Source: Flavobacterium frigoris (GTDB lineage Bacteria; Bacteroidota; Bacteroidia; Flavobacteriales; Flavobacteriaceae). From it: DNA of 64,000 nucleotides. Of this stretch, positions 54,131-61,767 are shown piece by piece. The translations under genes were made by a program, and so were the position numbers. Within the stretch, counting starts at the first letter, position 1. Each line of letters opens with the position of its first letter. The stretch covers positions 248,001-312,000 of the forward strand of contig NZ_FOFZ01000003.1 in the NCBI RefSeq assembly GCF_900111075.1. Direction: 5' to 3'. Under the pieces are notes generated by a model that saw only the letters and a list, made by a program, of their open reading frames with translations, made no database searches and was not told where the DNA came from.

Positions 54131-55375
54131 ATGAAAACTAAAATCACATTGCATTTTTATGCCAAGAGCACAAAAGCTAATGCAGCAGGTCTACTTCCTA
54201 TCTATGTAAGACTAACTGTAGATGGAAATCGAATGGAGTTCAGTACCAAAAAATTTATAGATTCTGCTAAATGGTCACCAGAGATGTCAAAAATGAAAGG
54301 TAATACAGAGAATGCTCGTTCATTAAATGAATACCTTGATTTACTGAAATCAAAAATATTCGACATCCAAATGGAACTAATACACCGCAACGAACTCCTC
54401 ACAATTGAAGTTTTTAAAAATAGACTTCTCGGGATCCAAGACAACCAAAGAATGCTTATCCCAATCTTCAAGGACCATAACAACAAAATCAAGGAATTGG
54501 TAGGAAAGGAATATGCTCCGGGAACATTGGAACGCTACAACACTTCTTTAAAACATACAGTAGAGTTTCTAGAATGGAAATACAAAGTATCAGATATAGA
54601 CATTAAGCACGTAGATCATGCTTTTATAATGGAGTATGAATTCTTTCTGCGAAGCGTCCGTAATTGTGCTAATAATACCGCAGTGAAATACATCAAGAAC
54701 TTCAGCAAAATAATCAAGATCTGTTTGGCCAATCATTGGATCGACAGAAATCCTTTTGCCAACTACAAAGCAAAAGTGAAAGAAGTAGAACGTGTGTATC
54801 TCTCAGAAGCTGAAATAGAGACCGTAATCAACAAAGACTTCAAAACAGAACGATTATCATTAGTTCGCGATATCTTCCTTTTCAGCTGCTTTACGGGACT
54901 GGCATACATTGATGTCAAAAACTTAACCAAATCGCATATAAGCCTAGGTATCGATGGCGAGAAATGGATCTTCACTCACAGACAGAAAACAGAAACCGCA
55001 TCCAAAATCCCTATCCTTCCAGTTACGCAAATGATTATTGATAAATATGAAGAGTATCCAGAATGCTGCAACCAAGACAAACTGCTCCCTATTTTAAGTA
55101 ATCAGAAAATGAATGCCTATCTAAAAGAGATTGCAGGCATTTGTGCGATTGATAAAGACCTCACCTTCCATATTGCACGACACACGTTTGCAACCACTGT
55201 AACACTAACCAATGGAGTTCCTATTGAAAGTGTTAGTAAGATGCTTGGTCATAAAAATCTACGAACCACACAACATTATGCTAAAGTACTTGATAAAAAA
55301 GTAGGTGAAGACATGAAAATTCTACGAGACAAATTCAGTAAGATAGAGACAAAAAAGGAACAAAAAACAATCTGA
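54131..55375 (+). CDS. Tyrosine recombinase of Bacteroidota integrative elements
   Basis: A 414-aa site-specific recombinase. The N-terminal part (1-100) is the arm-binding domain (LHFYAKSTKANAAGLLPIYVR), then a SAM-like core-binding domain (about 110-215) and the catalytic domain. H347 and R350 (TFHIARHTFA), H374 (MLGHKNLRTT) and nucleophile Y383 (QHYAKV) are visible, plus K286. The first catalytic Arg is replaced by Ala258 (FTGLAYIDV), as in some Bacteroidota integrases such as IntDOT with a changed Arg I. It lies 270 bp after tRNA-Ser, its probable target. Confidence 0.9.
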   Translation: MKTKITLHFYAKSTKANAAGLLPIYVRLTVDGNRMEFSTKKFIDSAKWSPEMSKMKGNTENARSLNEYLDLLKSKIFDIQMELIHRNELLTIEVFKNRLLGIQDNQRMLIPIFKDHNNKIKELVGKEYAPGTLERYNTSLKHTVEFLEWKYKVSDIDIKHVDHAFIMEYEFFLRSVRNCANNTAVKYIKNFSKIIKICLANHWIDRNPFANYKAKVKEVERVYLSEAEIETVINKDFKTERLSLVRDIFLFSCFTGLAYIDVKNLTKSHISLGIDGEKWIFTHRQKTETASKIPILPVTQMIIDKYEEYPECCNQDKLLPILSNQKMNAYLKEIAGICAIDKDLTFHIARHTFATTVTLTNGVPIESVSKMLGHKNLRTTQHYAKVLDKKVGEDMKILRDKFSKIETKKEQKTI

Positions 55376-55545
55376 TATTTTCTATCCCTTTAAATTTTCC
55401 TAATGTTTAAGGAAATTAGTAACAATATAAAGGTTCAGTATAGTTTGAGAATTTATTAAAGATCTCAAAAAAGTCTCTGAAGAAGAATCAAAAAAAAATA
55501 TTTTCATATCAGCCCTTTGGATTTTATAGAGGTTTTTTTATATGA

Positions 55546-55683
55546 TACCCTCCTACCCTGCACAAAGAACTCGTTCAGCAACAAGTTACTTTCGAGAGAA
55601 GGCAAAAGGCATATGATGAAAAAGCAAAACAACAGCGAGAAAAACTCGAGTGTATGATAAAAGAGATCAAATCAGAGAAATAA
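55546..55683 (+). pseudogene. Short coding remnant (charged helical C-terminal fragment)
   Basis: A frame of about 45 codons reads YPPTLHKELVQQQVTFERR and ends KLECMIKEIKSEK before TAA at 55681-55683. It has Lys/Glu/Gln-rich helical composition and no start codon near its left end; a stop is three bases upstream. It is probably the tail of a lost gene. I do not recognise the family. Confidence 0.35.
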
Positions 55684-55696
55684 AACTTATAAGCGA

Positions 55697-55752
55697 TTCC
55701 GTTCAACCGGGGGTTTCATTGTTCGTTCTACGCACGCAACGAAACCCTCGCT
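55697..55752. repeat. attC-like palindromic element A2
   Basis: CCGTTCAAC, then GGGTTTCATTG / CAACGAAACCC with an inner CGTTCTACGCACG loop. It is the same family as A1 and A3-A5 but lacks the TTAGCTGTT end, so it may be broken. No minus-strand gene lies beside it. Confidence 0.65.
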
Positions 55753-55863
55753 TTTAAGTAGCTCATTATTTTCAAATTTTGATGAAATACAGAGATTTTT
55801 CGCGTAAAAGCAATAAAGGATAAATCAATTGTAAAATACTTAAGATTTTAGTTTCTTTGTTTG

Positions 55864-56934
55864 ATGAATTTTGAACCAGGATTTTTTAGTCGCTTTGAAT
55901 TATTAATTAGCAGTATAGGTGTTGTTTTGGGGTTTTTCTTTGGAATAATACTTCTTGCCAAAACAAGTAAAAATTCAAAAGCAAATTTATTTTTGGCTGT
56001 ATATCTTTTAACATTAAGCTTGCGTACAGGAAAAGCGTTATTTCACAATTATTATGCAATTACCGATTCTATTCTCATCTTATTTTTAGGCTTATTTTTA
56101 TTAATAGGTCCCTGTTTATGGTTTTATGTAAATCTTTTATATAATAATAATGCTTCCTTAAAAAGGATAGATTGTTATCGGCATTATGCACCATTTTTTT
56201 TGGTAATGATTTTAACAGTGTTTGTCCCAAATAATGGAATTACGAACTTAGGAAATTTTTATTTGTTCTTATTCATACACGGTTTAATTTACTGTTGTTA
56301 TAGTTTTTATTGGTTAGTAAAACACCCAAACTTTCATGATGTTTCACAAAAGAACGTGAAAATTAAAAATTGGTTAATTGCATTTATAGTAGCTACAACT
56401 TTAATTTTTATTCATGCAATATTAGTATTCTTTGATGTTGTTTCTTTTTATCCTAGTAGTGCTTTCTTGTTTTCATTTATAATTATTTCTTTAGCAATTT
56501 TGGGATGTCAAAATTTGTGGATATTTGAAGATGAAAAGAAGAAATATACTAATTCAACATTAAATAATACAAAAGCAAGTGAGTATTATAAACAGCTTAA
56601 TCAATTTATGGAAAATGACAAATTATTTTTAGATCCAGAGTTGACTTTAGTAAAATTAGCAGAAAGAATGAACATTTCTTCTAAGCAACTATCTCAAATT
56701 ATCAACCAAATTGAAAACACAAACTATTCCCAATATATTGCTAAATATCGTATTGGAGAAGCTAAAAAAAATTTAAAAAATCCTAAATTTCATAATTATA
56801 AAATTGCTACAATTGCTTTTGAAAGTGGCTTTAATAGTATTTCTTCTTTTAATGATACATTTAAAAAACTAACAAATACTACCGCAATTAATTATCGACA
56901 ATCATTCATAAAAAAATCAGAATTAGATTTATAA
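55864..56934 (+). CDS. Membrane-bound AraC-family regulator
   Basis: A 356-aa protein with seven or so N-terminal membrane segments (about 10-225) and a C-terminal AraC HTH (about 250-350; LTLVKLAERMNISSKQLSQIINQ and KIATIAFESGFNSISSFNDTF). This layout is common in Flavobacteriia as sensor-regulators. The start is the ATG at 55864; a preceding TTG codon in frame is less likely. Its target is unknown; the signal peptidase gene follows 82 bp later. Confidence 0.82.
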   Translation: MNFEPGFFSRFELLISSIGVVLGFFFGIILLAKTSKNSKANLFLAVYLLTLSLRTGKALFHNYYAITDSILILFLGLFLLIGPCLWFYVNLLYNNNASLKRIDCYRHYAPFFLVMILTVFVPNNGITNLGNFYLFLFIHGLIYCCYSFYWLVKHPNFHDVSQKNVKIKNWLIAFIVATTLIFIHAILVFFDVVSFYPSSAFLFSFIIISLAILGCQNLWIFEDEKKKYTNSTLNNTKASEYYKQLNQFMENDKLFLDPELTLVKLAERMNISSKQLSQIINQIENTNYSQYIAKYRIGEAKKNLKNPKFHNYKIATIAFESGFNSISSFNDTFKKLTNTTAINYRQSFIKKSELDL

Positions 56935-57015
56935 TTTGGTGTGCCAGAATCATGAATTTAGTATCTGTTAGTAATAATTTAAACGAGTTTTGCATAAATT
57001 CTTTAAATTATTCAA

Positions 57016-58617
57016 ATGACTAAATTTTTCTTATTATTCTTTATTATCCAATTTGTTCATTTTTTAGCCACTTTTAAATTGTATGTAAAAGCAGGTAGAA
57101 AATCTTGGGAAGCATTAATACCAATTTACAATGCCATTATATTAATGCAAATAATTAATAGACCTAAATGGTGGGTGTTTCTATTTTTTATTCCTATAAT
57201 AAATTTAATAATGTTTCCTGTTGTTTGGGTTGAAACCATTCGTAGTTTTGGTAAAAACACCACAAAGGACACTTTGTTAGTAGTACTATCTTTAGGCTTT
57301 TATATTGCCTATTTGAATTATAATTCTGATAAATTAGAATACGTAAAGGATAGAAACTTAAGCCCAAAAGCAGGATTAGGAGAAACTGTAAGTTCACTAT
57401 TGTTTGCTGTTATTGTTGCTACTATTGTTCATACATATGTTATTCAGCCTTTCACAATTCCATCTTCGTCAATGGAGAAATCATTATTAGTTGGAGATTT
57501 TTTATTTGTAAGTAAGTTGCATTATGGAGCCAGAGTACCAATTACAACAGTTACTTTGCCAATGGTACATGACACAATTCCTTTCGTAAAAAAGAAATCC
57601 TACATGTTCAATGATGATATTTCAAAAAAAGAAACTTCAATCTTAAACATATTTCAATTACCGTATTTAAGATTGCCTGGTTTTCAACAAATAGAACGTA
57701 ACGATATTGTAGTTTTTAACCAACCAGCCGATACTCTTTTGGATATGGATAATTTTTCACCTGATAGAAATTATTACAAACCTATCGACAAAAAAACAAA
57801 CTTGGTAAAACGCTGTGTAGGAATTCCTGGAGACACTTTGGAAGTTAGAAATGGTTACGTATTTATTGATGGAAAACAAACTAAACTATCTGATAGAACA
57901 AAATTGCAGTTTTCATATACTATTAAATTTAAAGCTCAATTTTCTTCTTATGAGGAGGCGTCTAATATTCTAAAATTATATGATATAACCGATGGAATAG
58001 CTTACGATTCTAAATCTGGAGAATATTTTGTTCAAGCAACAGAAGAAGCTGTTGCTAATGCTAGGAATAATCCATACATAGAAAGTCTTGAATTGAGAAA
58101 AAATAATAAAGGAGATCGAGATTCTAAAATATTACCTTATGACAAGAATTACAATTGGAATGCTGATTTTTTTGGACCAATTTACATTCCTGAAAAAGGA
58201 AAGACAATTGACATAAATGTAAATATTCTACCGCTTTATAAAAGATTAATCACGGAATATGAAGGTCATCAGCTATCGGTGCGAGGAAATCAGATTTTTA
58301 TTGATAATAATCTTGCTACAAATTATACCTTTAAACAAGATTATTACTGGATGATGGGCGACAATAGAGATAATTCAATTGACGCTAGATTTTGGGGATT
58401 TGTTCCTTTTGACCATGTGGTTGGCAAGCCAATTTTTATTTGGTTAAGTTGGAATACTGATGGCAAAGGAATTAATAAAATTAGATGGAATCGAATGTTT
58501 ACAACAGTTGGAGGCATAGGAGAACCGCGATCTTATCTCGTTTATTTTGTAATTATTTTAATTATTTGTTCGGCTTACAATAGATACCGTAAAATAAGAG
58601 ATGTCAAAAAGGAATAA
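57016..58617 (+). CDS. lepB: Signal peptidase I, long form, in the island
   Basis: Cleaves signal peptides of exported proteins. The catalytic Ser lies in FTIPSSSMEKSLLVGDF near 158 and the Lys in LVKRCVGIPGDTLEV near 270. The final box YYWMMGDNRDNSIDARFWGFVP is intact. The N-terminal 120 residues have extra membrane helices (about 1-80) as in other flavobacterial LepB. At 533 aa it has the usual length for the phylum. Since it lies in a mobile-looking region it may be a second, non-core copy. Confidence 0.9.
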   Translation: MTKFFLLFFIIQFVHFLATFKLYVKAGRKSWEALIPIYNAIILMQIINRPKWWVFLFFIPIINLIMFPVVWVETIRSFGKNTTKDTLLVVLSLGFYIAYLNYNSDKLEYVKDRNLSPKAGLGETVSSLLFAVIVATIVHTYVIQPFTIPSSSMEKSLLVGDFLFVSKLHYGARVPITTVTLPMVHDTIPFVKKKSYMFNDDISKKETSILNIFQLPYLRLPGFQQIERNDIVVFNQPADTLLDMDNFSPDRNYYKPIDKKTNLVKRCVGIPGDTLEVRNGYVFIDGKQTKLSDRTKLQFSYTIKFKAQFSSYEEASNILKLYDITDGIAYDSKSGEYFVQATEEAVANARNNPYIESLELRKNNKGDRDSKILPYDKNYNWNADFFGPIYIPEKGKTIDINVNILPLYKRLITEYEGHQLSVRGNQIFIDNNLATNYTFKQDYYWMMGDNRDNSIDARFWGFVPFDHVVGKPIFIWLSWNTDGKGINKIRWNRMFTTVGGIGEPRSYLVYFVIILIICSAYNRYRKIRDVKKE

Positions 58618-58671
58618 TTTTACTAATTAAAATCTTTCAAAAAAATATACTTTTTAAGTGCAATTTTGTAA

Positions 58672-58752
58672 CCGCGTTACCTACAACGTCTGTTCATCTA
58701 AAAACCTCCAAACAAACTTTGTTTTTTTAATTAGGAAGTAAATATACAGGAT
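58672..58752. repeat. Direct repeat B1 (cassette boundary)
   Basis: ACCTACAACG, then TCTAAAAACCTCCAAAC and TTAATTAGGAAGTAAATATA. It is closely matched by B2 at 59772-59855. It forms the outer half of the element 3' of the alpha/beta hydrolase gene, with A3 as the inner half. Confidence 0.75.
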
Positions 58753-58767
58753 TTAAACTGCCTATAG

Positions 58768-58833
58768 TTTCCATTCAGCGCAGGCTTCATTGTTGGCTTT
58801 TCAAGCCCAACGAGCCTTAGCTGTTGTAGGCAG
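58768..58833. repeat. attC-like palindromic element A3
   Basis: AGGCTTCATTG pairs with CAACGAGCCT around a GGCTTTTCAAGCC stem-loop; it ends TTAGCTGTTGTAGGCA. The terminal GTTGTAGGCA (58823-58832) is matched at 9 of 10 bases by the inverse TGCCCACAAC at 59783-59792. Confidence 0.8.
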
Positions 58834-58837
58834 TGCT

Positions 58838-59737
58838 TTATTTGGATGATTTAAACTTCTTAATATTCAAAGCTTTCTGTTTTATCCATTGAATTGAAAT
58901 ATCAACAGTTTCTGTAATATCGCCGGAAGAAGTATTGTGTCCTAATTTAGAAAACAAAGTATATTCGAAAGGTTTACCTTGAGCTTTCAATGTATTTAAT
59001 TGCTCCATACACAACTTTACTGGAATCTGTATATCTTTCTCACCAAAAAGCCAAAGTCCCGGAATTGAAAGAGTATTCAGAGAAATTTTTGGGTCAGTCG
59101 CAACGAATTGATACCTGTCTGGATCATTTTTAGTATGTTCACGAGCATCTGATTCTGTATGATTTTCCCAAAAATTATTGTTGCCGTTAGTATAAAACTG
59201 AAATCGAAGTTGTTCTAGAGTTGTAATTGTTGGGCAACTAAATAAAATCATAAATTCTATTTGTGGATTTTTGTTTGCAGCAATTGGGATTATCCATCCT
59301 GCTTGACTGAAGCCAACTAATCCAATTGGTGTTTTTTTATCTTTCAAATAGGTTCGAAATGTGTTTACTGCTGAACTTGCATCGTGAGATAATAAATTAA
59401 GATTAGTAGTGTCAATATTATTAGTACCAACAGATGGCCCTACATATACACCGCCCGATTCCCCAACTCCACGTTTATCATATGTCAATACGGCAATACC
59501 TTCTTTCGCAAGACGTTTAGCGAACTCCATTTCTCTTTTTACAGGATCAGACCCATGAACAATTACAACTGCTGCAGTTGTTTTTTTAGGCGTTAAAATT
59601 GAGCCTGCAAGAGTGACGCCCTGACTTTCAAATTTTACATCTTGAATGATAAAGTCGGCCGATTGACAAAATACAATTTCTGGTAAAGTTATTAATAATA
59701 ACCAAAGAAATAAGTTAGAAAAAAAGCTAATGTTCAT
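58838..59737 (-). CDS. Secreted alpha/beta hydrolase
   Basis: A 299-aa alpha/beta-fold hydrolase with signal peptide (MNISFFSNLFLWLLLITLP). The oxyanion region is VVIVHGSDPVK, the nucleophile Ser lies in LVGFSQAGWIIP near 152, and the Asp (LFGEKDIQIP) and His (SKLGHNTSS) of the triad are visible near 240 and 268. YDKRGVGESGG is typical of esterase/peptidase-like members. Substrate unknown. It is flanked by cassette-type repeats (A3 at its 3' end, B2 core at its 5' end). Confidence 0.85.
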   Translation of the reverse strand: MNISFFSNLFLWLLLITLPEIVFCQSADFIIQDVKFESQGVTLAGSILTPKKTTAAVVIVHGSDPVKREMEFAKRLAKEGIAVLTYDKRGVGESGGVYVGPSVGTNNIDTTNLNLLSHDASSAVNTFRTYLKDKKTPIGLVGFSQAGWIIPIAANKNPQIEFMILFSCPTITTLEQLRFQFYTNGNNNFWENHTESDAREHTKNDPDRYQFVATDPKISLNTLSIPGLWLFGEKDIQIPVKLCMEQLNTLKAQGKPFEYTLFSKLGHNTSSGDITETVDISIQWIKQKALNIKKFKSSK

Positions 59738-59771
59738 TTTGGTTTAATATAAAAAAATGTTTTGAATGGTC

Positions 59772-59855
59772 TGCGTTAGCATTGCCCACAACTTCAATTC
59801 GTCTAAAAACCTCCAAACGAACTTTATTTTGTTAATTAGGAAGTAAATATAGGAT
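59772..59855. repeat. Direct repeat B2 (cassette boundary)
   Basis: GCCCACAACTTC, then TCTAAAAACCTCCAAAC, TTAATTAGGAAGTAAATATA. Matches B1 apart from scattered changes. It is 3' of the gene at 59959 together with A4, and 5' of the alpha/beta hydrolase gene. Confidence 0.75.
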
Positions 59856-59885
59856 GAATTAAACAATATTTTTTTACTACCTCCT

Positions 59886-59953
59886 GTTCCGTTCAACACA
59901 GGTTTCATTGTTCGTGCTGCGCACGCAACGAAACCCTTAGCTGTTACAGCCAG
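59886..59953. repeat. attC-like palindromic element A4
   Basis: The clearest copy: GGTTTCATTG pairs with CAACGAAACC, with an inner CGTGC-TGC-GCACG stem and two unpaired Ts. It ends TTAGCTGTTACAGCCA. The end GTTACAGCCA (59943-59952) is matched at 8 of 10 by the inverse TGGCTATCAC at 60776-60785, 5' of the same gene. Confidence 0.8.
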
Positions 59954-59958
59954 TTTTT

Positions 59959-60759
59959 TTATGCGTTGTTTTCCAGTCTTCTATGAATTAATGATATTGT
60001 TGACATTATATCTAATGCATCGTTTTCATTTATTTCCCAAATCGTTTTTGGAGCGTGTGCAGTTGTGTTTCTAAACATTCCAAAAACACCTTTTATTAAA
60101 TTTGCGAATCCTTTATGTTCGCTTTCTTTAGTTTCAGAAGTAAGGTCATTAATTTTGATTAATGGATTTTTTATTGAAAAAGCGATTTCAACTAATTCAC
60201 TTCCATCTTGAAAAAGACCAGTTTTTTGGCAAATGATTTCTGCAATACTTTTTGTAGCTTCAAAAACAGCGTGAAAATAATTTTCGGCTAACAATTCGGC
60301 TTTACAATATTCATATATTTTTTGATGAGCATTTCTTTGTTGAAGTTTACTTTTGAATCTATTTACTTTTTGTTCGGCTTCAGAAATTGTTGTTGATACT
60401 GTAATCAAAGAAAATTTTCCGCTCTCTAAAAGTTGCAAACCAATAAAAGATAATCTCTTATTTAGTTCGAATCTAACATTTTCAAATTGTTCATTTCTTC
60501 CAATAAATCTAGCTGGATTCATTGATCTATTTACGAATTTTAGAATGTTATTGGAAATTTGCTTTTTATTCTGATAATCTGCAAAAGCATTAAATAACCT
60601 TTTCCATTTAGTATTGTTTGAATCAATGTCAGGAATACCAACTTCTTGAAGAAATTTAGAAATTTCAGTTCCAGTTAATCCATTGTAAGTATCTCCTAAA
60701 GTCTTACTAATTCCTTCAAGTACGCTTCCGTCAATTGGGGGATGTAATTTTACTGTCAT
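59959..60759 (-). CDS. TIGR02391-like (Ymh) protein with HEPN-type motif
   Basis: A 266-aa protein. The C-terminal half (KIYEYCKAELLAENYFHAVFEATKSI onward) matches the TIGR02391/Ymh family from memory. R230-N-T-T-A-H235 (FRNTTAHAPK) fits the RX4-6H motif of HEPN ribonucleases. Members occur near restriction and phage-defence genes. The role is presumably toxin-like or RNase, unproven. It lies on the minus strand with the other defence-type genes, directly 5' of repeat A4. Confidence 0.75.
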   Translation of the reverse strand: MTVKLHPPIDGSVLEGISKTLGDTYNGLTGTEISKFLQEVGIPDIDSNNTKWKRLFNAFADYQNKKQISNNILKFVNRSMNPARFIGRNEQFENVRFELNKRLSFIGLQLLESGKFSLITVSTTISEAEQKVNRFKSKLQQRNAHQKIYEYCKAELLAENYFHAVFEATKSIAEIICQKTGLFQDGSELVEIAFSIKNPLIKINDLTSETKESEHKGFANLIKGVFGMFRNTTAHAPKTIWEINENDALDIMSTISLIHRRLENNA

Positions 60760-60924
60760 GTTTTTTCTATAAAATTGGCTATCACGTTCCTTGCTACAAG
60801 AGGTTTGGAACTAAAGTAGCGTTATTTTTCGGTTTAACAAAATTCTCACAAATACAAGCCATTTTCAAATTAAGTACAAAACCCAAATCCGTTCTAGCAG
60901 GCCTTACCAGCCGTATTTTCTTTG

Positions 60925-61752
60925 TCAGAATGGTAAGTCATCTTTTTCCGTTTTTGCTACACCAAGTTTTTTTCCTAAATATGTCGCAATGGCCGAAGTA
61001 ACTTCAACGACTAATTCTGCTTCCAAATATTCAGGTGCTTGCCCTTCTCTTAAATGTCTGCCTTGTTCTGAAGTGAAACCCCAAATTTTAGTTACTGCTT
61101 GGTCAAGTGGAGTTGGGATTATTCCAGGGAATTTTTTCATTAAGTCTCCAAGAGTTGATTTAGAATCTCCGGTAACCTCTCTTGTCACACACTCTAAACA
61201 AGCAAGTGAATGTTGAATTGCTCCAGTTATGTCAGGTATTGGTCTTCTTGACAAGTCATTAAGTGCTTCTCTTATTTCTGTCTTGGCTGTTTCAAGTTTT
61301 GCTGCTTCCAAAACAGAAACAACAGTCTTAACTGCTGTTTCAAAAACTTCATCCCCACGAGTTTCTATAAGTCCATTTTCAATTTTCCATCCAATTCCAT
61401 TTGAAATGAAGTATTCATTTATTTCGTTTGTAAAGATTTCTCTTTCTTGTGGGTTTAGTTTTTGAATTATTGTTTCAATAATGTCATAAACTAGATACCA
61501 ATCACAAGATTCTAAATGTTCTCCAACTTCGTAATCTATATTCGGAAATTCAGACCAATTATTATGATCTGGAGGAATTCTTAAAACCCTCGTAGTTATT
61601 GCACGAAGGTCAGAAGGATTTTTATTTAAATCGTAATAAGCCATTTTGATATATCCACGAAGACCTTCTGGTGCGTCCTCGCGAATGGTAATTTCTTTTT
61701 CCTTTAATGCAAAAAGACCTTGTCGTTTTGAAAATCTTTCTATGTTTATCAT
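60925..61752 (-). CDS. AbiJ-like abortive-infection protein
   Basis: A 275-aa protein. The N terminus (INIERFSKRQGLFA and PEGLRGYIKMAYYDL) looks like an AbiJ N-terminal domain; the C-terminal part (IQHSLACLECVTREVTGD and GRHLREGQAPEYLEAELVV) resembles the helical C-terminal domain of Abi-type proteins, thought to be HEPN-like. It is 15 bp downstream of the gene at 61768, so the two are an operon. Annotation is by resemblance; phage defence is a plausible but untested role. Confidence 0.65.
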   Translation of the reverse strand: MINIERFSKRQGLFALKEKEITIREDAPEGLRGYIKMAYYDLNKNPSDLRAITTRVLRIPPDHNNWSEFPNIDYEVGEHLESCDWYLVYDIIETIIQKLNPQEREIFTNEINEYFISNGIGWKIENGLIETRGDEVFETAVKTVVSVLEAAKLETAKTEIREALNDLSRRPIPDITGAIQHSLACLECVTREVTGDSKSTLGDLMKKFPGIIPTPLDQAVTKIWGFTSEQGRHLREGQAPEYLEAELVVEVTSAIATYLGKKLGVAKTEKDDLPF

Positions 61753-61767
61753 TGTCGTTTTCGTCAG

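Larger units (their letters stand above)
55376..55863. other. Intergenic region between integrase and AraC-type gene
   Basis: It holds a gene remnant (55546-55683), repeat A2 (55697-55752) and a near-consensus promoter (TTG 55829-55831, 20 nt, TTTCTTTG 55852-55859) just before the AraC-type start. The first 170 bp show nothing recognisable. Confidence 0.5.

Noticed and set aside
54131..55375. The recombinase as integron integrase IntI
   Set aside because: It has the Bacteroidota arm-binding domain and an altered Arg I, and the IntI-specific insert near the second Arg is not seen. It fits an element integrase instead.
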